NCBI GenBank assembly: GCA_905221605.1
Contig: CAJNDS010002704.1
Coordinates: 124,001-188,000, forward strand
From: Symbiodinium natans
Lineage: Eukaryota; Sar; Dinophyceae; Suessiales; Symbiodiniaceae
Direction: 5' to 3'
DNA length: 64,000 nucleotides
The position numbers were made by a program, and so were the translations under genes. The notes below the pieces were generated by a model. The model was not told the DNA's origin. It did no database searches and saw only the letters and a program-made list of their open reading frames with translations. Shown here one piece after another: positions 31,890 through 45,230 of the stretch. How positions within the stretch are numbered: position 1 is the first letter of the stretch; the number at the start of each line of letters is the position of its first letter.

Positions 31890-33483
31890 CTGCAGGCACT
31901 TTGCAACACGTGCGTCTGCGGCTCTCAGAACCTGCTGGCCTTAACATCGCTTGTTGCTCTGCCTCACTTGCTGGAAGTGGGCCAAAGTTGTCGTTTCCGT
32001 AATCACAGAATACCTCGGGACATATACGAGGCTGACATTGCCGAACCACAGCCGCCTCACGGAGCACAACAACACCGGGCATGAGCAAGGCCTACGCTGT
32101 TCTTGCAAGCGGCACTCGGAAAAATTCCGTTGGCGTAGATAAAGCCTGGGAGGAGGAAAAGACGCCCACGGCTTCTGAGAAGCTACACATCGAGGGGCAG
32201 AAATGCGGCATGCAGACAAGATGCTGAAGCATCCCGCCTTCAGGGGAATGCAGGGAATGCACATGTACTATCTTGACATAAGCACATGCCGGTTGTTCAA
32301 CACTCCTTGTGTGGGAAATGGCCAACATTTGCGGTCAAGTGCTTCTTTTTCACGAGACTTTCCTGGACCCCTTCGGAAGGGTCAGCTACAGAAAGGACCT
32401 GGAAGAAACGGACCTCTGGAACCACCCTCACAAGTTCCAGCATCACAGGCTGGAGGAGTGCTGTAGCACGCTACAATGCTGCAACAAGTGCTGCAACCAT
32501 TCCTGAATCATTCGCTGGGCACTCTCACGGTGCCTTGAAGCTCGGAGAGTCGGCCAGACGCCAACCCCCAAGACTCCAGAGCCTGGGCGATTCGGAGCCC
32601 CACAAAGCCAAAAGGGCCAAAAACAAGCCGGATGGTAAGGGCGAGGCTTTGCTACAGAATAGCCCATGGAGAAGGGCACAAGTCCAGCCAGGGCTGCCTT
32701 TCGCAAACTTTCGTGGCCACTTGCCATGGTGAAGGTGCCAATCTCCCACTGCAAGAGCTAAAGCCATGCCGAGTCTCCACAATGTGCACGGCTGCACAGG
32801 GGAGGAACCTAGGCACGGCTTGGGCTGCTCGCGCTGTACTTGTGCCAACTAGCGTTTCAGGGGAGAAAGCCCTCATGACGAAGATGGGAGCGTATGGTTC
32901 GTGTCCCCAGAAATTCCAACGTGTCTTCATTTGCTCAAACAAAGCCTGGTTGAAACTCACCGACAAGCATGAGCTGTCCGAGGGGTCGAAGAGAAGCTGT
33001 TCAGGGGTGAAGAATAGCCGGGGAAAAGGAAGCCTCTGAGAGTGGAAGAATAGCTCCGGTCAGGGGTGAGCACCAGGTGAAGCACGTTTTTGACCCCCGC
33101 CCTACGTTCAGCAAGAACCATGTGGAGAAATGTGGCTTGCTGTGGATGCGTGGCCGGGCCCTCGGCTCGAATTTTTTGACCTCGCCGAAAATGTAGTAAA
33201 ATGTGTGGACAAGTAGCTTCAGGGATAAGCGCCTATGCTTTACTGTAAGCACTATAAGCACTTTGAGCGAGCGCGTTCCTGAAAGAATAAAAACACGCTG
33301 AAACATAGCCAGGCTGTAGACGTTAAAAGGAAGAGAAAGACACGAATAGCTGCCCAAACGCACCCATCACTGACTTGCTTGGCACATGGAGGCGATTCGT
33401 CTCTGTGCTCTCCAACCCCCCCCACTCCCCTCTCCCGTTTTGCACGTTCGGCAAGGACGCTGCTGGGCTTGGGGGACGAGCAT
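31890..33483. other. Probable 5' part of the acyltransferase gene, exons not defined
   Basis: The acyltransferase must begin to the right of 31889. A minus-strand stretch near 32640-32760 (frame with MASGHESLRKAALAGLVPFS, ending before a GC) is exon-like, but membership cannot be shown. Nothing else is recognised. Confidence 0.3.
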
Positions 33484-33563
33484 GTGGTGGTTTTCGAAAA
33501 TTTGCAATATAGATCCCCAAATAATATTCCCTTCATGAGGTACCCCTACTTTCGGAAACCCCA
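33484..33563. mobile_element. Short MITE-like inverted-repeat element
   Basis: About 80 bp from TGGTGGTTTTCGAAAATTTG to GTACCCCTACTTTCGGAAACC. The arms are imperfect inverted repeats; the core is shortened. Confidence 0.6.
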
Positions 33564-36500
33564 CAATAAGGTCCGCGGCATCCGACCCTTCTAGCCAAGA
33601 TTCTCTGCAAGGCCCAGCCGGCTCACCAGGTGCACGGTATTCTGCTCCAGCGGCAACTGGGAACAGGGTGCAGGGCAGAGAAAGCGAGCATCACATGCAA
33701 GAGGCATCTCTCAGGAAGAGGCAGGTACACTAGACCACCGGCAGTTTCATTTGCATGGCATAAGTGCGGGACCGGTCTGAGCGACGGTACCAAGCCGGGT
33801 TTGGCCTGCTTCAGCCAATGACTGTGCGAAACGTTTCGTCAACTTGTGCTTGAAGCAACGGCGCAGACTCTATGAGCACTACAAGGCAAAACATCCGCCC
33901 TTGGCATGGGCCTGAACAATCGCGCTAGTCTTTGCTTCATCGCTTTCCTCACCTAAGCTGGCATGCGTGACCAACCCCAAGCCCCTTCAAAACTCTAGCT
34001 ACTCTTCGAAGATCAGGCACATGCTCCTCGAAGCGTGTTCTGACTGGCCATGCAAGCAACCCAATGAGTCAACTCCACATGCGGACATCGGCAGCCAATC
34101 CAAAAACCCCCCCGACTGCTGTCTTCCGAGCGATGCGACATGTAAGCCCAGAAGCTTGCTTTGGCTCCACCTTCTGCTTGGCAGGGTGAGGAGCTATGGT
34201 CTGTGCGCCTCAGTGCCAATCACAGCTTCGCTTTGCCAAACCATTGGCTTTTGGCTTTTGGGCTTAGAAAGTTTCGGGTTTTTACTACCCAGGACCCAGC
34301 TCCTATCTCAAGCAAAGCAGCCGCCGCACGGCGCTTCGATGGCCATGGCTTTTGAGAACCAAGGCCATGGGCTATGGCTTTTGGTGACCGACTTGCTGTT
34401 GTAAGATCGCCTTGTCGAATGATGTGTCTCTCTGCCGCAAGGCGCAGCAGGGCAATGAACCTAGGCCATCTTCCTTCCTACTTCGCCGCCACATGACGTT
34501 GTCAAAAACATTAACCAGTGTTCAAGCCCGTAGTCGCACGAAAACTTCACAACCCTGCAGCGCGTCCTGCAAACAGGAGCAGCTCGCAGCATTCAAATTC
34601 ACTGCTAGAGCTGCAGACAATATCATGCAACGCCTGCAAGTTGCAAGCACATGGATGCTGCAAGCTGCTTGCTTCATGAAAGTCTTTCAAACGTGCGCAT
34701 GGCTTACCGGCGTCTCATTGAAGACAATTCTGCAAAGGCCTGGTCTCTGTGAATCTAGGATTCACCCGCTTGACACCAACGTGCCCCGGTTAGACTTGCT
34801 ACACTCCTGCCTTTCCAGACTTCAAAGGTCCACACATTTCCATGATTCGATGCGCTCTCGAGAGCATCTGAACCTCTAGATATATATATACCCCTCGGTG
34901 CCCAAGGGGCCTGTCATTCCGCGTGGCATGAGGGCTGAGGCGTGCACTGAGTTTACCGCCAGAGTTCAGGATTCATGCCTAGCTGGCATGGCCTGATCTT
35001 ACCAGCTCCCGGGGGCCGATATTCTTGCGAAGAGTACAACTAACATTACGGGATAACGTGCCGAACGCAATGTCAGCCTTCACGTTGCTCATCCGGAGAA
35101 ACTGTGGCAGCGATGAGGCTCGTATAGGCAGTGACCAGATGCATAAACGCAGCATAAACGGTTGGAGGTTGTTGAGAGGGCTTACAGCCTCAGTGGCAAT
35201 CGACCGCCAAACTTCGAACCTCTCAGAGCCGTGAATGAGCTTTGCTTGTCTCACAGGCTCGCAACATCTGCCATAAATTCAACAACTATTCAGCGTCAGC
35301 AACTGTTGCTCACGCACAAGACCCCATGAAGGGGCCCGGATGCGCTGCGCTCAGGAGCTCACCAAATGCCAAATGAAGTCATTCCCGATTCCGTCTCTGT
35401 TGATTCCAGATTTCATTCCAAAATTCTACACATCAGCTGTGCTGTGCTGCGCTCGAGCGCTGCCCATCCCTTGAAAAAAGATGCCGCAAAGGCAAGATGT
35501 AACGCTACTGGTAGGGAGTTCATGCTACAGCGCACGTCCTGTGCCAAAATCGAGATCCACGAAATGGAGCGCCAGATCCACGAAACATCAACATGAAACC
35601 AACTCTCAGAGGCTTGACATTGGCCTCTTCCAGCTGGTACTGAGCCTTGCTGCCCTCCAGGGCGCCTTTGATTCCGATGACAAGGAACTGTCAGGCGTTC
35701 TGTCACAAGCAATAGAGGGTTGCTGAAGATCAAGGAAGCAAGGCCGGGCACCTGCTTTTGAGAATGAACTGCTGGGTTCCCCCCCAACGCCGCTCAGAAT
35801 GTCTCCATCCCAAGGTCCGTCAAGCTCGAGGATCAAAGGGGGGCACCCATGCACTGCTGACATGCTCTTCAAGAGCTCTTCAAGGGCTACATTAATCTCT
35901 ATCCATCTCACGAGGATGGGCAGCATGGCTGGCAGCAGAGTGGCGGAAACTGAAGGAGTTGATTGAAACTTGCACGTACCGGCACAAGCATGCGGTGTAA
36001 ATACGTTAGCATGTCACAAGCGAAGACCCCAGCCACTCCCAGCAGAGCCAAGCAAAGTGCGAGGCTTACAAAAGCCTGGAAGCCGTCTTCAGCTTTAAGC
36101 TGCCCACACGAGAGAGACCAGCATTCGGCGTGTTCGGCGTACTCGGCGCATTCGGCATGGTAAGGAGGAAGGATCCACAAAAATGGCGGCGCCAATGTTT
36201 CAAACTTCGCACGGCACGCAGGAGGCGCGCATGCGACATGACTGCGACAGGTTAAAAACTCTCAAATGTGTTGGTAAGTCTCTCAGAAGGCTGTTCTAAA
36301 GGTAATGCGGCTACTGCTTCGCGGGCTACGCGATGACGAGGGCTGGCAGCCACAGCATCACCATCAACTCAACACAAACCCGACCTCTGCCAAAGAGTAC
36401 GTAACAACAACACGGACCGAAAATCGACATCTCTCTTTGAGCGGCAATGCCAAAAGGAGTCAGCCCACATCTAGAACACTTGGTGTGGATCCCAGCCATT

Positions 36501-37490
36501 GTACTTCGGTGACGAACATAAGGAACCTTTGTTGTTCTGGATGGGGGAGGGGGTGGACCTAGATGTCATTGAGGCTAACATTGCTTGTCGGCAGCAGGGG
36601 CTCTCAAGACTGCGCGACACGTCCATGGAAGAGCTGCAGCATAAAAAGCTGCGAAAGTCTTCTTGCGTTCAATTTGCACTGCTCCGACGACGAAGATAGG
36701 TGAAGGGACGTCAGGCCAGAGTCAGGCCGCCTGGGTCTCAGCACTCATTCTTAGCAAAGTGGGCTGCAGAACGAAAAAGCATGTCCACACGTGGATCTTC
36801 TGCAACTGATCAGTATATCAGGCTATATCAGGTCCGGCGGCAGCCATTCGACTTGCAAACCAATCCTGTCCCAATCAACTGGGACTCCGAGTCATGACTG
36901 AGGAATGCCGTGGATTCGTGCCGGATGGACAAGCATTAACCGACTGTGTAACCCTGTCCTCAGCACTGTGGCCTTGGTTTCGGTTCCCATTACCAGACCT
37001 GGAGGAAGAGATTACAAAATCATTCCACAGCTGCCCCCGTGCTCCAAGCCCTTTGTTGCCTGCGCCGGTCACCACGGTTGCGACCCTCCTCGGAACGGCC
37101 TGAGCAAAGGTCATCAAGGGCCCATGTTCCCTTGAACCCCTTGAGACTTGAGACTGTACTCACGTGACGTTCAGCTCTGAACCCGAAGTCTGTCGAGACT
37201 GCCGAGGCTGTGAGTCCTGCGACCTGGAACTTGAGCCCACAGTGGTGGCGCTGACGCGAGAGAACGCAAGGAAGACACCCCCCCAAAACACACGAGCTAA
37301 CAGAGTCGTGCTGGACCATGCCCCCTGTGAGCTGAGCCTCCTATTCGGTGGGCGGAATTTGCTCGAATCTCCCTCGCCGAGGTTCCTGGTGCCCTTCCGG
37401 ATGGTAAGGCCATGCAAGGGTGCCATGTGTACATGTGCGAAACTGTGCAAGCATCCTCCTTGGAAGACTTGCATACCATGTCAGCAACTC
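33564..37490. other. No gene recognised
   Basis: Nearly 4 kb without a frame I can assign. Open frames are at most about 155 codons, on both strands and mutually overlapping. A short TA run lies near 34880. There may be undetected small exons. Confidence 0.35.
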
Positions 37491-37492
37491 GA

Positions 37493-37620
37493 AACATGTC
37501 AGAAGCATGTCCGAAACTCTACAAAACAACATGTCAGAAACTCTACAAAAACATGTCAGAAACTCTACCAAAAAAAAAAGAGACATGTCAGAAGCATGTC
37601 AGACACTCCAGCATGTCAGA
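37493..37620. repeat. Irregular ACATGTCAGAAACTCTACA satellite
   Basis: About six variable copies of a unit built on ACATGTCAGAA and CTCTACAAAA, with a poly-A insert near 37570. The spacing is uneven and there are no unique spacers. Confidence 0.75.
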
Positions 37621-37737
37621 AACCGGCGCGCCTGACTCTCGGCGGGTTTACCGCCCTCTTTCCTTGGCTCCCTGGCTTCCTTCACCTCCTTCGGCTCCTT
37701 CACCTCCCTGGGCTCCCTGGGATCCTTCTGCGGCCTC

Positions 37738-37871
37738 GTTTAGGGTTTAGGGTTTAGGGTTCAGGGTTCAGGGTTCAGGGTTCAGGGTTCAGGGTTCAGG
37801 GTTCAGGGTTTAGGGTTTAGGGTTTAGGGTTTAGGGTTTAGGGTTTAGGGTTTAGGGTTTAGGGTTTAGGG
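37738..37871. repeat. Interstitial telomere-like array with a variant block
   Basis: About three TTTAGGG units, then seven TTCAGGG units in a row, then about nine TTTAGGG units. The variant units are contiguous, not scattered. Confidence 0.9.
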
Positions 37872-39080
37872 CTTGCCTCCTCTCTCTCGGTTGCTCCTTG
37901 GGCTTTGGCACCTGCTCAGGGATGCAGCGCACGATGGCGTCATCTCACAAGGACTACCCCGAACAAAGGGTTGCTAGAAGGACCTATTTTGAACAAACAG
38001 TTCTGTGTCCAATTCAAGAAACCCCTGAACAACAGCCGAGGCGGCCGAGCTGCCTCGTCCTTCTCACCGCTTTCCTTACGCCTCCACGCGTTCTCTTGTG
38101 GCTTCTTGTCGTCCTCAAGAGCTGCTGGAGTGAATGTTGAGATGTTCCGGAGGTAATCAAGCCGCTGTTAAGCTCCCCAACTTCTGGAACCAGCAATCGA
38201 CCATCCCACCAGCCTGCCGCGGCTGGAGATTCTCACCTCCGCCTGCACCAGCACCTACATGCACAAAAACTGAGCGTTGGGATGGTCATTGCAATGACAG
38301 GGCTGCCAAACTATGGGTATGAAGCACCACCCTGGTGGCATCTAGCCACCCTGATGAAAATCCCCAAGGAGCTCAATTCCCCTTGACTACAGGGAGCATA
38401 CTAAAATTCACGTTAGGACTTGTAGCATAGTAGCATACGCTGCACTTTAAGTTATCCCTGAATGAAAGGGCATTGAGCTTCCGAACCTGCTCTTCTGCGG
38501 TTGTCCCGGCGGTTTCTATCGCCATCTCGGCGCCTCCTGCACACAATCCGAACGTCATGCACACAATAGATGTGTATATATATATAATACGGAATGTACT
38601 GTATACCAGATATAATTGAAATATAGATGCATTTAAACACTATACTGATATGCTACAGTACTGTACTGTCAACACACACACACACACACCCCAGGAAAGG
38701 TCAGCAAGGGTGATCCCTGACACAAGCATGTTTTAGCAGACTCTCTTCTCCTGGTGGATTGCTGGCCGTCTTTGTCCTTGTCATTCTCCTCCTGCAACCA
38801 AGTCAGCACTTACTTCAGGAAGATTTGGCCTCTAAGCATCTACAGCTAAGCTAGTCTCTTTACTGTCTCCCCACGCGTTGTTGCGCCGCGTCTCGCCTTT
38901 GCTTATCCTTGCGGGCGACTCTGTTGTTTATATATCTTGCATCTACGTTTCTGGGGGGCCCCAGCTGCATCGCCAACTTTTTGGGGGCGTCACGAGCTGT
39001 CAAGATCAGCGGAATGACTTCGAGCCCACTACAAAAATGTCCCGGGGATCCAGCACAGCAGAAATTTTGTGAGGGCTCAG
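37872..39080. other. No gene recognised
   Basis: Contains a short (CA)n run at about 38672-38690 and TA-rich sequence at about 38570-38590. No supported gene. Confidence 0.35.
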
Positions 39081-39081
39081 G

Positions 39082-39705
39082 CTTTCGCGCAAGGCCGGCG
39101 CCTTCCTGCCATCTTTTCCGTCTTTGCCATCTTTGCGGTCCTCGCCTCGGCGCCCTCGGTCGCGGCGCTCGCGGCGGGGCCTACAAGAAGAGCTGCTGGC
39201 CAGCGGGGAATGAAGGGGTGAGGTTGTCATTTGTGATTGTGCTTCTTCCGACTGTATTCCTTCGCCGAGCAGGGCCATGAATGGCTTCCGAAGGCTCCTG
39301 AGGCCGACATGTACCTGCATGCTGCATGGCCTGCTCGCTTCCTGTTTTGGCATGGCTTTCGGCTTCTTCTCTCTCTTCACCTGGCGTGGCCCCCAATTCA
39401 AGCGCTGTGTCGGTCACTGCCCCACATAAATTGGCAGATAAGCCTCGTCGTAGAGCAAAGCTCATTCTTGCATACTTGCTGTAAAGCAGTCAGAGGTACA
39501 GATTGCTACCTGAGCCTAAGTTGAATAAAACCATGAGCGGGTGCCGCAACTAAACGGCGAAAAACATGCTAAGACTCTGCGTGCAAGCGCCTCTTGCCAC
39601 TCCTCCTCGAGCCGCTCATCAGACCCCTGGCCGTTGTCGTCTTCGTCTTCCTCCTCTTCCTCTTCATCGCTCCTTAGCTCTCGAACAGCAAAGCCAAAGC
39701 ACTGC
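39082..39705 (-). CDS. Possible exons of a highly charged protein, unknown
   Basis: Two minus-strand stretches look coding by composition. At about 39690-39570 the frame is strongly acidic (ELRSDEEEEEEDEDD, then DERLEEEWQEALARR). At about 39180-39090, after a TTCTTCTTGTAG acceptor-like site, it is basic and repetitive (RRERRDRGRRGEDR, then KDGKDGKDGRK). Alternating acidic and basic blocks are common in nuclear and RNA-binding proteins, but no domain identifies this one. The exons may not belong together, and part of the acidic block comes from a simple TCC/TCT repeat. Confidence 0.25.
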
Positions 39706-39981
39706 ACCATCTGCACTCATATCATATGACTCATATATGACTCATATGATATGCTACGTAAAACAAACAAGGATCCGCTTGCAAACAACACGCAAGACAG
39801 CACTCCAGCGTCAATGCAAACCACGAAGGCTGTGTGCACTGCATACCGACACCCCAGAACATGCTTCCGGACTTGGCAAAAGCGCAAATCCGCTTTTGGA
39901 CTTTGGCGCGGGCTCAAGGTGTGCGATCTCGAGACGTCGCTTGCGCAATGCTGCGAAGATATAGAAACTCTAAAAATTAGG

Positions 39982-40080
39982 CGTCTTCGGGTTTAAGGAT
40001 GTTTAGGGTGTAGGATGTTGAGGGCGAAAAACTTTAAAGCTAGGTTTCGAAGGGTTGGGGCTTAGGGTTTTTTGCCACAC
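39982..40080. repeat. Heavily degraded telomere-like sequence
   Basis: Several spaced pieces such as GTTTAGGGTG and CTTAGGGTTTT, consistent with a decayed TTTAGGG array. Confidence 0.4.
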
Positions 40081-40594
40081 GTCTCGCCAAGCTCCACCGG
40101 GCAACTGCAGAGAGTGAGGAAGGATGAGCCGTGGTTTAGGGAGGAGGCGGGAGGAACGAGTACTGAGCGAACCGGGGCGCATTGAATGTTTGCCCGGGCC
40201 CGTTCCTGTTGTTTTCCTTGAGGTTATGATACGAGGCTTTTCGCGGCTCGGCTTGGTGCGGTTTATGCGTTGGGTGATAGGCTTGGGGCTTGGTCTTTCA
40301 ACTGAGCGTTTATCCGACTGAGGGCTTCGGAGTTGGCCTTCTGGGTGGGCCCGGCCAGGGCCCGGACTGGAGTAGCTGCGCAGGGAAGCTCGGGCTTCCG
40401 TTCAGTAGTGTGTCAAGCTTGTTGAGTGGCATGCCAAGGGTCTTGGATGTTTTGTTGAGAGCGCGATACAGCCGTCTTTGGGGTCTTGTTGGGAGTGGGG
40501 TTGGGGTCTCAGGAATCTCGCTGGGAGGGACTAGCGTCGTGCAGTTGAGAGTGGGACTTGGGATGGACTGGGACGCCAAAGGACTTGGGCTTGA
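40081..40594. other. No gene recognised
   Basis: G-rich plus-strand sequence; the open frames show no known motif. Confidence 0.35.
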
Positions 40595-40758
40595 GAGAGA
40601 GACAAAGAGAGACAGAGAGAGACAGAGAGAGACAGAGAGAGACAGAGAGAGAGAGGGGGAGGGAGAAAGACAGAGAGAGACAGAGAGAGACAGAGAGAGA
40701 CAGAGAGAGACAGAGTGAGACAGAGAGAGACAGAGAGAGACAGAGAGAGACAGAGAGA

Positions 40759-40791
<33 letters not shown>

Positions 40792-41023
40792 CGAGAGAGC
40801 GAGAGAGCGAGAGAGCGAGAGAGCGAGAGAGCGAGAGAGCGAGAGAGCGAGAGAGCGAGAGAGCGAGAGAGCGAGAGAGCGAGAGAGCGAGAGAGCGAGA
40901 GAGCGAGAGAGCGAGAGAGCGAGAGAGCGAGAGAGCGAGAGAGCGAGAGAGCGAGAGAGCGAGAGAGCGAGAGAGCGAGAGAGCGAGAGAGCGAGAGAGC
41001 GAGAGAGCGAGAGAGCGAGAGCG
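40595..41023. repeat. 430 bp purine satellite, two unit types
   Basis: The left part is (GAGAGACA)n with variants; the right part, from about 40790, is a homogeneous 8 bp unit GAGAGAGC. One strand is almost pure purine, which favours triplex DNA. Long Arg/Glu or Leu/Ser frames over it are satellite translations. Confidence 0.9.
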
Positions 41024-44007
41024 AATGGCTACCTGCTCTGTGAGAAAGAACTGCAACGTTGTTTTGCCATGCTTGGCGTCCATGCATTGCCAACAAACAC
41101 ACTGCCGATAGCTGGACTTGCACCAAAAGGGATGAAGACGCCTCTGTCGAGTTCTTCGAAGTTGGCCGTTCCCCCCACTGGGTTGGGCAGGGCTTCTGTG
41201 TTGGTGATGTGTTGGTTGTTCGCCCCTCCTTCGACGCGACTTGCTATGGGTGGCGGCGGTGGGGGTGTGTGGCTTTCGGCCAGTCTGGCAGTTGTGCTGC
41301 TGCTACCCCCCAGTGCACACAGATACACCATAGCAGGGCGCCGAAAGGCAGCCAAGGAGGGGCTTGCCCGAACTTCGCAAGGTGACCAAGAGGGGTCATC
41401 AAAGTCGCTTCCTGAGCCGCTCGTCCACGTTGCTCATGTATCAAATTTGAGAGTGCGCGAGGACGATCCGACGTCTCGAGATCCCACGCTTTGAGCCCGA
41501 GCCAAGAGTGTCCAAAATGGGATGTGCATTAGCCCCAAGTTCGGAAGCCTGTTCTTTGCAAAGGCGAGTATCTCAGCTTGCCCTGGCATCTCGGCTGGCA
41601 CTGATGCTCTCGCAGTGAGACCTAGAAAGCCATGATGATCCTCATCATCTGAATCCACATCTGCCCAGCCTTACGACGTTTGCTTGGCAATGTAACCCAC
41701 AAACCAAGTTCTCGACGGAGAATCGAAACAAAGGTAGTTCAGGGCTGCGGCGTGTCTTCGAGGAGCGCTCCTGCGACACGTCGAGCCGTCTCTCCTCCTG
41801 GATGGCACGACACAGACATGCCACCCGGCATTGGCATCGCTTCGCAGCACCTTTCCACTCCGCATTGCGTAAACTGGACTCCTGTTACATGTTCTGGCAG
41901 TCCTGTACTTCCTGTGAAGCTGCCGAAGTGGAGCACTCCAAACTGGCCTGTGGGCCGAAGATGATGAAAGGGCGATAGAAGTTCAGACGGAAACAGGCTG
42001 GGTGTCATGGCCGCAAGTTCAGACGAGCACAAGAAATCACACTCGCAGGAAGGCACCCAGCCTCCTCCTCCGTTGGCTTCGCATAGTCTGCACCTGCACA
42101 AAGCTGCGGACTTCAAAACTGCGACCGCCAAACGGGCTCCAAACCTGGCCTCCTTGCTTGGTCATGGCCTCGCAGTTCAATGGCAAGTGCAGGAACGCAT
42201 GGGAACAAGCTGACTGCAACCCTGCCAAGCGTGTGGTATGAAGGCTCGGCGAGCGTAGTATGCCCACATAGTTAAGCAAGCGGCTCTTTCAAAGGGATCC
42301 GGCACACGGCACGTGACAAGCTTTAGACTATCGCAAGGCAAGAGTCTGGCACTCGGAGAAATGCATACGGCTGCGGCATGCAGTCTTACACTCGTCCAGG
42401 AATGCACAGTCCGTCTGCATCTCTGTGACTCATTGTTGGATGTTTGTCCGGCACCGCATACGTGGAGTGCCTTCACCTGCATGAAGCAATCCAACCGATT
42501 GTCGGCTGAGGCTTACCATGGCAACACAAGCTTGCCAGGATCACTAGGTGCAACTTCAGCTTGCGGCTTGGAAAATGAAACTTCACTCCTTCGCAACCCT
42601 TTGGGTCAAGAGTGGTGACAATCGTCGGGAGCTTTCCTAACTCCACCTCCACATTTCGAATACGCACACCCTGAGTCCATCTCACGCACGGTACCGCCAC
42701 CACGTCTATGTGAGGTCATAGCTTTATGATCATTGTGAGTCCAGCTTTCTGGCGGATTTCGCGCAGCCCGTAAATCCCAAGCCCGTCTGCCAGTAATTAG
42801 ATTGCATCGTGTCACCAAGCTCATGTCAGGTTCGACACTCAGCGCACGATCGGCGGCCTGTCCGGAAGAAGGGGCAGGTAATCTAAGCTTTCACCACGCA
42901 CGCCTAGAATTCATAAGCTGAAACTGAAGCCACTGAAGAGCCTGCTTCTGCCCAGGTTCACAAAAGACGGCGTCGAAACAAAGGTAGGGCTGCTGCTCCT
43001 CACGGTGCCATCCACGGGCGATACGACAGATCCTATACCACTTGCTGACATGATTTCACTGCGCAGGGCAGAACCCACTTAACCGGCAAAGTGCCCTTCA
43101 ACATCGTCACGGGCTTGTACGATCTTGTACCTATCCACCGGACCCAAATGCATACTGCGCCCTCTGCGGGTCCTCAGCTCCCCAGCACTCTGGGACTGGG
43201 CGAATGTGGGGTAGGGGCAGAAGGCAGCTTGATTGGCCTATTTCTCTCTCACGGGGGAAAGGCCGAAGTTGTTGCAACACAAGCCATGCCACGCGTGTGT
43301 AATCTCAGTTCCCCATTTGCGCGTGGGAATACCTAGGCCCTGATGCTACAACTGCCAGCCCGGATTACCGCCACTGCCCGAGTCCTGCCTTCGGCATTCG
43401 ATCTGACAGGAGCTGGACGCGATAGGTGGGCCTGCGTCGCAGCTGGGAGGACGATGTGCCTCAGACAATGGATCACTAGGTGGACAAGGCATGCCGTTGC
43501 GAACCCTCACGGATGGCTGCGATATCACATCTGCCGGCCATACTGATCGCACTGTGCCGCCGGACTGGTGTCCTCCACGAAGCTGAACTTCTCAACCCTC
43601 AGTGGCGAAACACCACACACCATGCCATCAGCAGCACTCAGCCAGCAATGCATAGATTGCTGCAGCAAACAGTCGGCCAATCTGTTTCCGAATACAGATG
43701 ACGTGGTCATGCGCACTGCGCACCACCTACAAGTGTGACCGAGGCCTCCTGGCAAACACTAAGCCAACTGGTGAGAAGAGAGAAGCTGAACAGCTACTTC
43801 ATCACAGAGCTTTTGAACGATTCGTCCAAGACGAAACAAATACACGAGAAGTCAACCATTATCAACTGTTTTCAGCTGTTGTGCAGCTCTGCGCGTTCGC
43901 GGTCATGAACCCACAGCGTCAGCGCGAAACGCTCACCGTGCGACTCGAGGACCTCGTGCCAGATTTCCTGATGTGGCGGGGTGCTACCACCCTCAAGCAA
44001 GCCAAGG
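41024..44007. other. No gene recognised
   Basis: Open frames occur on both strands, for example minus 41671-41865 and plus 43698-44021, but none matches a known family. No large repeats. Confidence 0.3.
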
Positions 44008-44056
44008 AGTTTAGGGTTTAGGGTTTCTGGTTTGGGGTTTAGGGTTTAGGGTTTAC
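44008..44056. repeat. Short interstitial telomere-like array
   Basis: About five copies of TTTAGGG with a TTTCTGG/TTTGGGG interruption. Confidence 0.8.
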
Positions 44057-45230
44057 TGTCACAAGCCAACGGGCTTTCCAGCCACCACACGCCCCATGCC
44101 CAGCATGCCCAGCCTCTGACATGAAAACCACCATGCGCCCCGGAAGCGGCTCAATGGTCTGTGCCGGGCCTTGGCCTGAAAGCTCACACTGAACATGCCA
44201 TGACATGCCCCAAAGGACATGTGATTCACAGTGCAAGCAACACAAGGATGGCTCGCGAGATCAGACGAGCCAGTCCCTTCCACCCCGTCCTTGGTCAAAA
44301 GGCGCCCAGGCCCGGAGCTCGCCACCCACCTTGCTGCTCCAGCCGTGGTTGCAGTACAGCAGCACTGTGACCTAGGCAGCACAAGGGCTGGGAAGTATGC
44401 TCAGAACTTGTTGATTGCAGCGTTCAGCCACGCCGCTTTGCGTGGCACATCATCCAGGCAGCCTGCGCAATGCGCGACTGTGCCGGCAACCAGCAGCCTA
44501 TGTCCACTAGGCCCATCATACTTAAGCCTTTGACCTGGCACCAGAGATCGAATGACTTCTAAGCCTTCGTTCTCATGCTGGCGGCCCGAATGCTTCGATC
44601 TTGGGCATTGGTCTAGACCCATCGCGCCAGGACATCTTCGTTGACACGTACTGTTGTGAAGTTTGCGCGGGTCTGCTATATGGACAGTGTCAGGTCCAAC
44701 CACAGTGTCGGCTGATTGAGTGTGTCGTCCCCTAGCACTGTAGCGAGTTCAATCTTCGAGCTGAGCATCACATGGTTGAGCTTGTGTGTACGCGTTGCTT
44801 TCTGAGAAGGGTTGGAATAGAAAAAGAACACCTCCCGAAAGGCCACCATGCACAAGAACATACACAACCTGGCTTTGAAGGAGGGGAACTACCCACGCAG
44901 ACGCATGCAAACTCCGACGGGAAACAAAAAGGAAACTCTCAAGAGATCATGCTTGTCCCGTCGACGAAACAAACGAAGCGAAACATCAAGCGCGAGGATG
45001 TTGAGAGCATGGAAGATACGACAGCTGGGTTCAACAACTTCCACCAAAAGAAGACTCTATAAACGCTGCTCTCACGGTGCCATCGCGGAAATTTCGCAAA
45101 GGCATACTACCTGCCCGCCCCTTCTTGCATACTACCTGCCTGTCCCTTCGTGGATTTTTTTACGGGGACCTTGAGAGCCACATCGATCAATGCCCATTTC
45201 CTCAAGCTGTCGCCATTTGAAGCACGAGGC
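44057..45230. other. No gene recognised
   Basis: Downstream of the dioxygenase exon on its strand. I searched for the expected second half of that domain and did not find it. Confidence 0.35.

Noticed and set aside
37493-37620. CRISPR-like array of ACATGTCAGAA repeats
   Set aside because: Spacing is irregular, the intervening pieces are themselves repeats, and there is no associated gene.
37738-37871. True telomere or contig end
   Set aside because: The array is flanked by unique sequence on both sides and contains a variant block, so it is interstitial.
40310-41494. Long frames of 160-260 codons rich in Leu/Ser or Arg/Glu on both strands
   Set aside because: They are translations of the GAGAGACA/GAGAGAGC satellite; all six frames are open for the same reason.
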